Positions 35,011-42,580 of a stretch of DNA of 49,474 nt are shown here, piece after piece. Where the stretch lies: contig CANHJV010000007.1 in assembly GCA_947461225.1 (NCBI GenBank), positions 1-49,474 of the forward strand. Reading direction: 5' to 3'. The first letter of the stretch is position 1; every line of letters begins with the position of its first letter. Under the pieces are notes generated by a model. The model was not told the DNA's origin and searched no databases. It saw only the letters and a list, made by a program, of their open reading frames with translations. The position numbers and the translations under genes were made by a program. The stretch is from Gemmatimonadota bacterium (GTDB lineage Bacteria > Gemmatimonadota > Gemmatimonadetes > Gemmatimonadales > Gemmatimonadaceae).

Positions 35011-35751
35011 TCAGATCCGCCCTTCGCGCACCATCAGTGCGATCAGCTCCGAACCGAATCCTTCGAGCGCGTCGTCGAAGCGATTGAGACGCGAGGCGAA
35101 CACGTTGTAGGCGAAGGCCGCCGGAATCGCGACAGCCAGCGCCGCGGCCGTCGCCATCAACGCGGTACCGATGCCGGGCGCGACGGCCTGAATGTTTCCC
35201 GACCCCTTCTCTCCGATGCCGACGAACGCCTCGATCACGCCAAGGACCGTCCCAAACAGGCCGATCAGCGGACTTACGCTGCCGACCGTGGCGAGCCAAG
35301 GGATATACTGCCCCAGCTCTTCGCGCGCCTTCGATCCCTCGGCGTCGAGCACTAGCCGCAACGCCTCGACCTGTGAGCCCGAAAGTCGCGCCGTACGCTC
35401 GTTGGTGGCGCCAAGCGCCGGCTTCGTGTCGTTCAGGAACGACACCGCGCGCGCGAAAACGGCCGTGAACGCACTCGGCTTGGCCCGCTGCGCGCACAAC
35501 ATCGCATCGTCCATGCCGCGCGCGCGCTCAAAGTCCGCGACGAATGCTCGGCCGTTGGTCTCGGCCATCGTGAAGCCACGCCACTTCGCGAACATGATCG
35601 CCCAGGAGATCAGCGAGAGCACCACCAACAGGGCCAGCACACTCTTCGTGACCGGATCGCTGTTGATCAGCATGCCCTGCATCGACGATGGCAACGCGTC
35701 ATTGTCGCTGGCCAGTTGCAGCGCCGCGAACAGTCCGACCACCGCCGTCAC
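35011..35751 (-). CDS. tolQ: TolQ / ExbB / MotA-type proton channel
   Basis: The five-fold proton channel of the Tol motor. The 246-residue protein starts at a GTG at 35751, overlapping the epimerase TGA (GTGA), with GGAG about 8 bases upstream. Three membrane helices can be placed: VLALLVVLSLISWAIMF near the N-terminus, WLATVGSVSPLIGLFGTVLGV, and GIGTALMATAAALAVAIPAA with the conserved Thr/Ala-rich channel face. The loop GAFVGIGEKG-like segment and C-terminal FDDALEGFGSELIALM are typical. It is followed by tolR after two bases. A shared role with TonB uptake is possible because no separate exbBD is seen. Confidence 0.93.
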   Translation of the reverse strand: MTAVVGLFAALQLASDNDALPSSMQGMLINSDPVTKSVLALLVVLSLISWAIMFAKWRGFTMAETNGRAFVADFERARGMDDAMLCAQRAKPSAFTAVFARAVSFLNDTKPALGATNERTARLSGSQVEALRLVLDAEGSKAREELGQYIPWLATVGSVSPLIGLFGTVLGVIEAFVGIGEKGSGNIQAVAPGIGTALMATAAALAVAIPAAFAYNVFASRLNRFDDALEGFGSELIALMVREGRI

Positions 35752-36719
35752 GACTGCGTCTCCACGCGTGCGCGGCGATCGGCGAAGTATCGAAACGTGT
35801 GCTCGAGTCCTTCGCGAAGCGTAACCTTCGGCGTCCACCCCAACACGGCCTGCGCCTTCGTCGTATCGAGCGCAGACCGCGCGAGCTCGCCAGCGCGGGC
35901 CGGCGCGTAGTCGATCGGCGAGTCTGCCGACGACACCGAGCGCAGCGTTTCCGCAAGCGTGTTTACCGACGTCTCGATCGACGTGCCGATGTTGAACGCG
36001 CGGGCATCAAGACGGCCACGCGGCGGGAGATCAACGGTCGCCGCGGCGAAATTGGCCCCCGCGACGTCACCGGCGTACACGTAGTCGCGCGTCTGCTCAC
36101 CATCGCCGAAGACGGTGAGCGCCCGACCGTCGAGCAGCCGGTTGCAGAAGATCGCTACCACGCCGGCTTCGCCATGCGGGTCCTGTCGTGGACCATACAC
36201 ATTGCCGTAGCGCAGCGCCACATTGTCGAGCCCGTGCACTCGTCCGTAATACGCGAGATAGTATTCGATCGAGAGCTTGGCGATGCCATAGGGCGCTTCC
36301 GGATCTTTGCTATTCGATTCGGCACTCGGCGGCGGATCGAAATCGCCGTAGAGTGCGCCACCGGTGGAGGACAGGATGGTGCGCGTGGGGTGCCCTCCCG
36401 CGCGAACGGCTTCCATCAGATTCAGCGTGCCGAGGATGTTGCGGGTCGCATCATATACGGGATCCAGGACGCTGCGGCGCACATCGATCTGCGCGGCAAG
36501 GTGGCACATCACGTCAAAGTGGCCGTTGCGAATCAACGCCGCGGCCTCCGGGGTCGTGATGTCTCCACGGACGAATCGAGCCGCCGACGGAATGTTCTCT
36601 TCACGCCCGCTCGACAAATCGTCGAGAATGGTGACGTCCCACCCCTCGGCCAGAAATCTGTCCGCAACATGGGATCCGATGAATCCTGCACCCCCCGTCA
36701 CCACGACCGTCTTTGCCAT
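35748..36719 (-). CDS. NAD-dependent sugar-nucleotide epimerase/dehydratase (GalE-like)
   Basis: An extended short-chain dehydrogenase acting on a nucleotide sugar, probably UDP-glucose 4-epimerase or a relative. The 323-residue protein has the NAD loop VVVTGGAGFIGSHV at the N-terminus, DLSSG, the LAAQIDVRRSV block, the catalytic STGGALYGD serine/threonine region and the YGIAKLSIEYY Tyr-x3-Lys pair. It continues with LRYGNVYGPRQDPHGEAGVVAIF and DGEQTRDYVYAGDVA. Length fits GalE-type enzymes. A GAGGAAG ribosome binding site lies before the ATG at 36719. It couples into tolQ by a GTGA overlap, so an LPS- or glycan-precursor enzyme is co-expressed with the Tol motor. The exact sugar cannot be read from sequence. 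Confidence 0.88.
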   Translation of the reverse strand: MAKTVVVTGGAGFIGSHVADRFLAEGWDVTILDDLSSGREENIPSAARFVRGDITTPEAAALIRNGHFDVMCHLAAQIDVRRSVLDPVYDATRNILGTLNLMEAVRAGGHPTRTILSSTGGALYGDFDPPPSAESNSKDPEAPYGIAKLSIEYYLAYYGRVHGLDNVALRYGNVYGPRQDPHGEAGVVAIFCNRLLDGRALTVFGDGEQTRDYVYAGDVAGANFAAATVDLPPRGRLDARAFNIGTSIETSVNTLAETLRSVSSADSPIDYAPARAGELARSALDTTKAQAVLGWTPKVTLREGLEHTFRYFADRRARVETQS

Positions 36720-36809
36720 ACCGTTCGCTTCCTCGATCCAATAGGAAAATCCGCCGGCGCCCTCGACACGTCAGGGCAGTGCCTGATCCGCATTATCCCC
36801 AATGTACAC

Positions 36810-36843
36810 ACGCGCCGACGCCCACGGGGGCTTCGGCGCGTGC
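36810..36843 (-). terminator. Stem-loop between the LysM gene and the epimerase gene
   Basis: A GC-rich hairpin (36810-36824 with 36829-36843) of about 14 pairs with one mismatch and a 4-base loop. It lies 69 bases past the LysM-gene stop and 91 bases before the epimerase start. No clear U-run follows on the minus strand, so termination is plausible but not shown; it may instead be a leader structure. The rest of the 192-base gap shows nothing further. Confidence 0.45.
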
Positions 36844-36911
36844 GGTTCATCGATCGATTGGCAAGCGACGCGACGTGAGTCACGTCGTTCGGGATTACAC
36901 CATCGGGACGA

Positions 36912-38462
36912 TCACGGTGCCTTGGCGAGGCGGCGGGCCGACAGGCCGACCGCAATGTCCGACTGATACTGGCGCGTGATGACGGCCGAACTACCGGCCG
37001 CGTCGCTCCGGACTACACGCACCGTGGCGACCAGCGACTCCTGCGCAGGCTGTTCCTTAGTGCCGCTGCGGTACAGCCCAAACTCGTCGCCGGCCTTCAC
37101 GCCCTGCGCGGATCCGGCGGAGAGCATCAGGAAGCTCTGGAGCGTAGGCTGTAACTCGTGCGGGTCGATCCACCGGACGCTGGTCTTCACGTCCGGCTCC
37201 GCGAGCCGTTGCACGGTCAGCCAGGGGGCCGACGCCCCCGTAGCCGGTAGGAGCCGCTGCCCCTGCTCCACTCGGCCGGACTGGCGCGTGAGGACGGCCA
37301 GAACCGGCTTTCCTGACTCTACCCGCACGATCTGCACGATGCCGGCAGGTATGGCGATCATCGCCTGCTTGTCCGCCGCGCCGGGCGTGGCCACCGCCAC
37401 GAGCCGCTGCCCAACGGTGTACGTCACGCCGGCCGGTGGGCGCACTTCGATCTGATCCGTCATGATCGCACGCTGTGGATACCCGCTTTCAGTGGTGGCC
37501 GGGGATCCGACTCGCTTCAGGATCGATCCGGCCTTGACCAGATCGGACGGCAACACCAGAAACGGTGCGGCATCGAACTCGGCCTGTCGTGGCGCGGGCG
37601 CGTTGGAGCGTAGCACGGCGCGCGTACGACGCTCCGCCTCTGCGGCATCAGGCAGGTCGCGATGAAAGACCGTTTCCACCTCGCTGGACTTTCGTGAGGC
37701 TTCCTGCGCTTCCAGATCGACGAGACCGATCCGTGTCCCCGTACGGGCCATCATCAACTCACTCGCATGCTGCGGCTGAAAGTTGACCCGCGACGTATCG
37801 GGATCATCCGTCGGCTTCGCGACGGTGTCGATCGCGGCCACCGCCGCTGCTACCGCCGCGGCCTTGGCCACCTTGGCCGCCGCGGCGGCATTCGCGCGCG
37901 CACTGCCCTTTCCTGCCGAGGCTTCCGCAGCGGCATTGGCCTTGCCGGCAGTCTGCGCCGACAACGATCCAGCGGAACGGGCTGGCGGCGGCACCGGCAG
38001 GTTCCCCTCGCTCGCCTTCACGACTGCGGCACTCGGCACCGTGGAATGGGCTGGAGCGGACGCGTTCGCGGACGCCTTCGCGCCGCGAACGATGGGCGAA
38101 GCAGGCACCGTCAACGTCGTGCCGACTTGCAACGGCGCGAGTCCCGTGATCGCAAGGCGATTGTTCCGCGCGAGCGCCGGCCACTGGTGCCCATCGCCGT
38201 AATACCGCTCCGCGATGCCCCAGAGGGTCTCGCCGGCACGGACCACATGCGTCGTGGCCGCAGAATCCTTGACCTGATCGACGGACGTAGCGGAAACCGA
38301 AACGATACGCGCGTCGACCTCCTGCCCATGCACGACAGCGGGACGCCAGACGAGCAGGAGAGCAAGCGTCGACAGAAGTGCCAGCAACAGACGAGAGACC
38401 GGAGGATGTATCCGGTTGGATTCGATGGCAGTAGAAGACTGCGGCTGGTTTGCAGCGCGCAT
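36912..38462 (-). CDS. Exported LysM-domain protein with Ala-rich linker
   Basis: A 516-residue envelope protein of unknown role. A signal peptide or anchor lies at about 20-47 (VSRLLLALLSTLALLLVW, then VVHGQE). One LysM domain (about 70-120: HVVRAGETLWGIAERYYGDG, WPALARNNRLAITGLAPLQVGTTLTVP) should bind peptidoglycan. An Ala-rich stretch (about 140-215) acts as a spacer. The remainder (about 235-516) has no family I recognise, but contains TVGQRLVAVATPG and GVKAGDEFGLYRSGTK, which resemble small beta-barrel or SH3-like pieces. GAGG lies 9 bases before the ATG at 38462. It stands between ssb and the epimerase-tol run. Confidence 0.8.
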   Translation of the reverse strand: MRAANQPQSSTAIESNRIHPPVSRLLLALLSTLALLLVWRPAVVHGQEVDARIVSVSATSVDQVKDSAATTHVVRAGETLWGIAERYYGDGHQWPALARNNRLAITGLAPLQVGTTLTVPASPIVRGAKASANASAPAHSTVPSAAVVKASEGNLPVPPPARSAGSLSAQTAGKANAAAEASAGKGSARANAAAAAKVAKAAAVAAAVAAIDTVAKPTDDPDTSRVNFQPQHASELMMARTGTRIGLVDLEAQEASRKSSEVETVFHRDLPDAAEAERRTRAVLRSNAPAPRQAEFDAAPFLVLPSDLVKAGSILKRVGSPATTESGYPQRAIMTDQIEVRPPAGVTYTVGQRLVAVATPGAADKQAMIAIPAGIVQIVRVESGKPVLAVLTRQSGRVEQGQRLLPATGASAPWLTVQRLAEPDVKTSVRWIDPHELQPTLQSFLMLSAGSAQGVKAGDEFGLYRSGTKEQPAQESLVATVRVVRSDAAGSSAVITRQYQSDIAVGLSARRLAKAP

Positions 38463-38670
38463 CAGCGAGCCTCACAGTGGAAAGACTGCGCGCCCCCGCC
38501 CGGGGCGCTGGAGGGCCCTCGACTCGCCTGCATAACTGCAGGCGAGATGCCCACACCGGAGACGCCTGCGATGGACGCGCGTAACGGACAGCGCATCACG
38601 TCAATGGTCGATACCATCACATTTACCGCCGTCGGGAGCTCCCGACGGCGGGCACCAGCGGTGTCAGTGT
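38463..38670 (-). terminator. Intergenic region with two perfect hairpins downstream of ssb
   Basis: Between ssb's stop (38671) and the LysM gene are two strong hairpins. One is a 26-base perfect palindrome at 38626-38651 (arms of CCGCCGTCGGGAG type). The other is a 10-bp stem CTCGCCTGCA/TGCAGGCGAG at 38523-38546 with a 4-base loop. The first starts 20 bases past the ssb stop and could end ssb transcription, although no U-run follows. The second may be a leader structure of the LysM gene. Confidence 0.5.
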
Positions 38671-39171
38671 TCAGAACGGGAGATCGTCGTCTTCGTCTTC
38701 CAGTGCGCCCGGGAAGTCCCCGAACTCTTCCTTCCCCGCCGAAGGCGCGGCCGCGGCCTTCGGACGCGCCGGAGGCGCGGCGCGACGCGGGGCGCTGTCC
38801 ATGTCATCACCGCCGCCGCCAGCACGGCCGCCGAGAAGCATCAGCTCCTTGACCTTGATCTCGGTGGTGTAGCGCGTCTGGCCATCCTTGTCCTGCCACT
38901 GGCGATACTCGATCTCGCCTTCGACATAGATCTTCTCACCCTTCTTGACGTACTTCTCCACAACGTCCGCGAGGCCAGAGCCCCGGGCGCTGTTCCAGAC
39001 GACGCAACGATGCCACTCCGTCTTCTCCTGCTTCGCGCCGGTCTGGTCAGTCCAGTTGCGGCTCGTGGCGAGCGAGAACTGCGCGACGCGTGTTCCGCTG
39101 CCGACCGCGCGGATTTCGGGATCGGACCCGACGTTGCCAATCAAGATGGCCTTGTTCAGGCTGCGACTCAT
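38671..39171 (-). CDS. ssb: Single-stranded DNA-binding protein
   Basis: Protects and organises single-stranded DNA and recruits repair and replication partners by its C-terminal tip. The 166-residue protein starts at ATG 39171 with a strong GAGGAGG ribosome binding site; the frame stays open into rimI but that part is not protein-like. The OB-fold covers about 1-110 (MSRSLNKAILIGNVGSDPEI, KTEWHRCVVWN, YVKKGEKIYVEGEIEYRQWQ). A Gly/Ala/Pro-rich tail ends in the canonical acidic tip EDDDLPF. It is the last gene of the radC-to-ssb direction, followed by strong hairpins. Confidence 0.97.
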   Translation of the reverse strand: MSRSLNKAILIGNVGSDPEIRAVGSGTRVAQFSLATSRNWTDQTGAKQEKTEWHRCVVWNSARGSGLADVVEKYVKKGEKIYVEGEIEYRQWQDKDGQTRYTTEIKVKELMLLGGRAGGGGDDMDSAPRRAAPPARPKAAAAPSAGKEEFGDFPGALEDEDDDLPF

Positions 39172-39259
39172 GGTGCCTCCTCGAAGTGCGATTGTAATGG
39201 GTGTCGGATAACCTAGGATGGACCTCTGACCAAACCAAACCCGAATGCTGCGCGTGAGG

Positions 39260-39724
39260 CTATTCCAACGCGGTCGCGTCCCGGCGCAGGACCAGCGCGT
39301 CTTCGACGGGATGCCGGTAGTACCCCCGCCGGCGCCCAACAGCCGCAAAGCCACGTGAGGCGTAGAGCGCACGAGCCGCGGTATTAGACTCGCGAACCTC
39401 CAGAAACATGGCGACGCCCCCCGCCGACTCCACGGCGGTGATCGCGTCGTCGAGCAGGCGGGCGCCAATCCCCCGGCGACGGGCACCTGGCGCCGTGGCA
39501 ATGTTCGCGATCTCGGCCTCGTCGGCGGCGCGCAAGATGATGCAATAGCCCACGATGCCTCCGGCCTCGTCCGTCGCGGTGGCCATCCGAGAGAACGGAT
39601 GTGCCAGCAGCTCGTGAAAGGAGCTCGCCGGCCACGGATCGCTGAAGGCGAGCGCTTCGATCGACGCCATCTCCGGTACGTCAACCGCCAGCGTCGGTCG
39701 GATGGAGATGCCCGCGGCAGTCAC
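39260..39724 (-). CDS. rimI: Ribosomal-protein-alanine N-acetyltransferase-like GNAT enzyme
   Basis: RimI acetylates the N-terminus of ribosomal protein S18; GNAT relatives of this kind often neighbour tsaB. The 154-residue protein starts at a GTG at 39724 overlapping the tsaB TGA (GTGA). GNAT motifs are visible: RPTLAVDVPEMASIEALAF, FSDPWPASSFHELL, the acetyl-CoA loop APGARRRGIGARLLDDAI, and VRESNTAARALYASRGFAAVGRRRGYY, the last block being typical of RimI. Length agrees with RimI (about 148). The tsaB-rimI pair supports the name over a generic acetyltransferase. Confidence 0.9.
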   Translation of the reverse strand: MTAAGISIRPTLAVDVPEMASIEALAFSDPWPASSFHELLAHPFSRMATATDEAGGIVGYCIILRAADEAEIANIATAPGARRRGIGARLLDDAITAVESAGGVAMFLEVRESNTAARALYASRGFAAVGRRRGYYRHPVEDALVLRRDATALE

Positions 39725-40449
39725 GACATCCCGTGGGTCGGAAGCGGCGCGCCGTTCGATGCTTCCCATTTCACCTGCGCTTCGGCCAGGCGGCCATAGT
39801 CCGGTTCCCAGCCATCCAGCGGAACGGCCCCCGACCATGCCGACGCGGCAATGCGCAGCAAATGCGCCGCCGACGGCGTCACCATGCGCGATTCGAGGTC
39901 CGGCGTCGGCGACGAGAGCACCGCGAGCCGTGGGCGTCCGCCCGCGTGCATCTCCAACTGGTCGAGGGTCAGGCGTTGAAGCGCCGACTCGGACCGCACG
40001 CGTCCATCCGCGTCGAGCCTGACGTCCAGCACGTAGCGCTCTCCACGCAGTGCATCCGCATGCACCACCGCGGGACCGGCTAGAAGCGCATCCGTCGCGT
40101 CAGCCGCCGCCAGCAGCAGCGACGATACCGCAAAGAGCGGCACGGATGCGCCGTCCGCCAACCCTTTGGCGAGCGACGCCGCGATGCGGAGCGAGGTGAA
40201 GCTGCCAGGGCCGGCGCCGCACACCACGCCCGTAAGCTGTTGCGCCGTCGCACCGGCCTCGGCGAGCAGAGCCTGCACGGCCGGAAACAATTGATCCTCC
40301 CGGCCGGCACCCATCGCGACCGGTCGCACCAACACGGGCGCTCCGTTGGCGATCAAGGCGACCGAGCCAGCGGTCGACGACGCTTCGAGCACAAGGAGAA
40401 GCGCGGGAGGTATCGCGGACGTCTCGGGGGGCAGCGCAGGTGCAGACAT
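39721..40449 (-). CDS. tsaB: tRNA t6A biosynthesis protein TsaB
   Basis: TsaB partners TsaD and TsaE in adding threonylcarbamoyl to A37 of ANN-decoding tRNAs. The 242-residue protein has an ASKHA-like fold with LLVLEASSTAGSVALI at the N-terminus, the dimer-interface block GVVCGAGPGSFTSLRIAASLAKGLA and the pocket near LFAVSSLLLAA. TsaD's metal-binding HxxxH is absent, as expected. It begins at ATG 40449 without a visible Shine-Dalgarno sequence. tsaE lies about 2 kb upstream on the same strand; tsaD and tsaC are not in the window. Its stop overlaps rimI's GTG. Confidence 0.93.
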   Translation of the reverse strand: MSAPALPPETSAIPPALLLVLEASSTAGSVALIANGAPVLVRPVAMGAGREDQLFPAVQALLAEAGATAQQLTGVVCGAGPGSFTSLRIAASLAKGLADGASVPLFAVSSLLLAAADATDALLAGPAVVHADALRGERYVLDVRLDADGRVRSESALQRLTLDQLEMHAGGRPRLAVLSSPTPDLESRMVTPSAAHLLRIAASAWSGAVPLDGWEPDYGRLAEAQVKWEASNGAPLPTHGMS

Positions 40450-40547
40450 ACGTAGAGTCTAGCGCGCCGGCCGAGCGTTCCCCAGCCCCTGCGCGCGAGC
40501 CCTCGATCCCCGCGTGGACGACCTATCGGGCCACCACACCTCCAAAA

Positions 40548-42029
40548 CTATCCGACGCTGTCGAATACAAGGAACTTCGCCGGCGCCTGACGAAGGTGCG
40601 GAAAAGGATCGTCGCGTCCCTCGGCCAACACCGCAAACGTGCCGCGCTCGGCGAGCACCGCCGCCGCGTCGAAGACCTGACGGTCGAACGCGGTCCCCCG
40701 GTCACGGCGCATGATATCGAGCACGGCCGGCACAGTGAGTCCGGCTCGGTACGGGCGATCGGCCGTGAGCGCCTCATAGACATCCGCCACCGCCAGCACC
40801 CGCGACAGCTGTCCGAGCTGTGACGACGCCAGCTTCCACGGATAACCCTCGCCATCTAGACGCTCATGATGCTGGGCGGCCTCCTGTGCGAACCCATTGA
40901 ACGCGCTGACGCGCTCCAGAATCTCCCACGTCCATCGCGGATGCTTGCGGATCTCGCCAAACTCCTCGTCAGTGAGCTTGGCCGGCTTATCAAGAATGCG
41001 GTTCGAGACGCCAAGTTTGCCGATATCGTGTAGCAGGCCAGCGCGGAGCGTATCGCGGCACATGTCGGCATCGGCTCCCATCGACAGGGCGATGCTCACC
41101 GCATAGCGCGCTACGTTCGTCGAGTGGCGCGCGGTATACGGCGTCTTCGCGTCGATCACCGCGGCGAACGCATACGCTATGCGGTCAAGCCGCTCGTCGG
41201 TGGCGCGCATGGGTGCGCTGCCCGGCTCCAGCGCCAGCACGGAATGATCGAGGCTAGCGCTGTCGGCCAGGGTGGCCCACCAGGGACGATCCCGCCTCCA
41301 CGCGCCAATCAGGTCGACCAGTCGCGGGTCGAACCAACGGCCCCGGCGTTGCAGCGTCATGCTGATCGCGGCATCGATCCCGTTCTCACTCCAATACGCC
41401 TCGAGCGTCTGTGCGAGCAGCAGAATCCGCGACAACAGCGGGATCTCATCGCCCGCCAAGCCTACCGGATGGCCGAGTCCACACCAGTGCTCATCAACGT
41501 GTGCGATGGCTCGGCTCGTAGCCCGCGGGAATCCGAGGACGAGCGCGATCTGTGCACCGCGTTCGCAGCGGGTCTGAATGATCTCGCGGGTCATGGAGGG
41601 CGTACGCGCGATACGCAGAAAATGCGAGAGCCGGGCGATCGGATTCCGACCGATCCCGCAGTTCTTCGCGGTACGCTTGGCCAGCGTCCAGCGATCGTGC
41701 CAGTCGACCAATCGCATGTCGCGCTTCACCTCCTGATCGGCACTGCCGAAGAGTGCCGACATCCGGGCCGCATTGCTGGAGCACCCCGAATCCTTCAACA
41801 GCGCCGCGTAGTAGAGCGCCCCCAAGGTGTCGTCGTCGAGATCGAGCTCGCGACCGAGTCGCATCGCAATCAGCGCCGTGCGCAGCGTGTGTCCGGGGCG
41901 CTGTCCTTCGGTGAGATCGAGCGCATACGTGAGCGCCGAGATGACTTCGGCTAGCCGAATGAACGGGCCGCGTGGGCCGACGACGGGCATGGGAATGATG
42001 CAAGGGATGCTCGAGACGTCGACCGACAT
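40548..42029 (-). CDS. HD-GYP phosphodiesterase-like protein with two HD domains
   Basis: A 493-residue cytoplasmic protein probably acting in cyclic-di-GMP (or similar) turnover. The second HD domain (about 280-420) is complete: RHSTNVARYAV, LLHDIGKLGV near 333, HHERLDGEGYP near 390 (the GYP signature) and ADVYEALTADRPYR. The first HD-like domain (about 30-230) is degenerate: canonical HD reads LLKDSGC, although a later HVDEHWCGLGHP keeps a GYP-like pattern, so it may be regulatory. No membrane helix or receiver domain is seen. Starts at 42041 (TTG, AGGA upstream) and 42029 (ATG, GGGA upstream) are both plausible. It separates tsaE from tsaB. Confidence 0.86.
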   Translation of the reverse strand: MSVDVSSIPCIIPMPVVGPRGPFIRLAEVISALTYALDLTEGQRPGHTLRTALIAMRLGRELDLDDDTLGALYYAALLKDSGCSSNAARMSALFGSADQEVKRDMRLVDWHDRWTLAKRTAKNCGIGRNPIARLSHFLRIARTPSMTREIIQTRCERGAQIALVLGFPRATSRAIAHVDEHWCGLGHPVGLAGDEIPLLSRILLLAQTLEAYWSENGIDAAISMTLQRRGRWFDPRLVDLIGAWRRDRPWWATLADSASLDHSVLALEPGSAPMRATDERLDRIAYAFAAVIDAKTPYTARHSTNVARYAVSIALSMGADADMCRDTLRAGLLHDIGKLGVSNRILDKPAKLTDEEFGEIRKHPRWTWEILERVSAFNGFAQEAAQHHERLDGEGYPWKLASSQLGQLSRVLAVADVYEALTADRPYRAGLTVPAVLDIMRRDRGTAFDRQVFDAAAVLAERGTFAVLAEGRDDPFPHLRQAPAKFLVFDSVG

Positions 42030-42106
42030 GCCGTGTCCCAAGACATCCTAGACGACGACGCCCGCACGACGGTCACCGGCGCGAGCAGGCCGCCGCCCCG
42101 TCGGAC

Positions 42107-42580
42107 TCAGCGCAGTGTGGGCGCGTGAATGCGCAGCAACCGTCGATCAGCATGCTCCGGATCATGCCCCAACACCACGTGAATGCTATCGCGAGGCAGG
42201 GTGTTCACCGCGCGATCCGGCCACTCCACCAGCAACACGGGCGCACTGTCCACGAGCTCGTCCCAGCCAAGCAGCGCCAGCTCCGCGTCCGACCGTAAGC
42301 GATACAGATCAGCGTGAACAACGGGGCCGCGTGGCGCGTCGTACTGCTGAATGATCGAAAACGTTGGACTTGTCACCGCCTCGATGGCCGACACGCCGAT
42401 GCCGACGCAAATCGCCCGCACCAGCGTCGTCTTGCCGGCGCCTAGGTCGCCCTCGAGGGTGATCACGACCGGGCGCGGGAGCACGGCGCCAAGGGCGCGC
42501 CCCCACGCCTCCAGGGTATCCCGATCGGGCGCCCGGGGGGCGCCCCGTCCGAGCAGGTACACCAAAGAATCAGCGGCCAC
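42107..42580 (-). CDS. tsaE: tRNA t6A biosynthesis ATPase TsaE
   Basis: A P-loop ATPase that resets the TsaBD complex during t6A synthesis. The 157-residue protein starts at GTG 42580, inside the last codons of uvrB (11-base overlap), with GGAGG 6 bases upstream. The frame is open further up but that part lies within uvrB. Visible are Walker [16 protein letters not shown], the threonine block [21 protein letters not shown] and [10 protein letters not shown], all hallmarks of TsaE. Length matches E. coli TsaE (153). An HD-GYP gene follows after 77 bases. Confidence 0.95.
   Translation of the reverse strand: MAADSLVYLLGRGAPRAPDRDTLEAWGRALGAVLPRPVVITLEGDLGAGKTTLVRAICVGIGVSAIEAVTSPTFSIIQQYDAPRGPVVHADLYRLRSDAELALLGWDELVDSAPVLLVEWPDRAVNTLPRDSIHVVLGHDPEHADRRLLRIHAPTLR

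Noticed and set aside
35009-35497. N-terminal extension of TolR into tolQ
   Set aside because: The residues are a shifted reading of tolQ; ATG 35008 gives the standard TolR length and N-terminus.
39172-39684. N-terminal extension of SSB into rimI
   Set aside because: It is a shifted reading of rimI; ATG 39171 has GAGGAGG upstream and gives the canonical SSB start.
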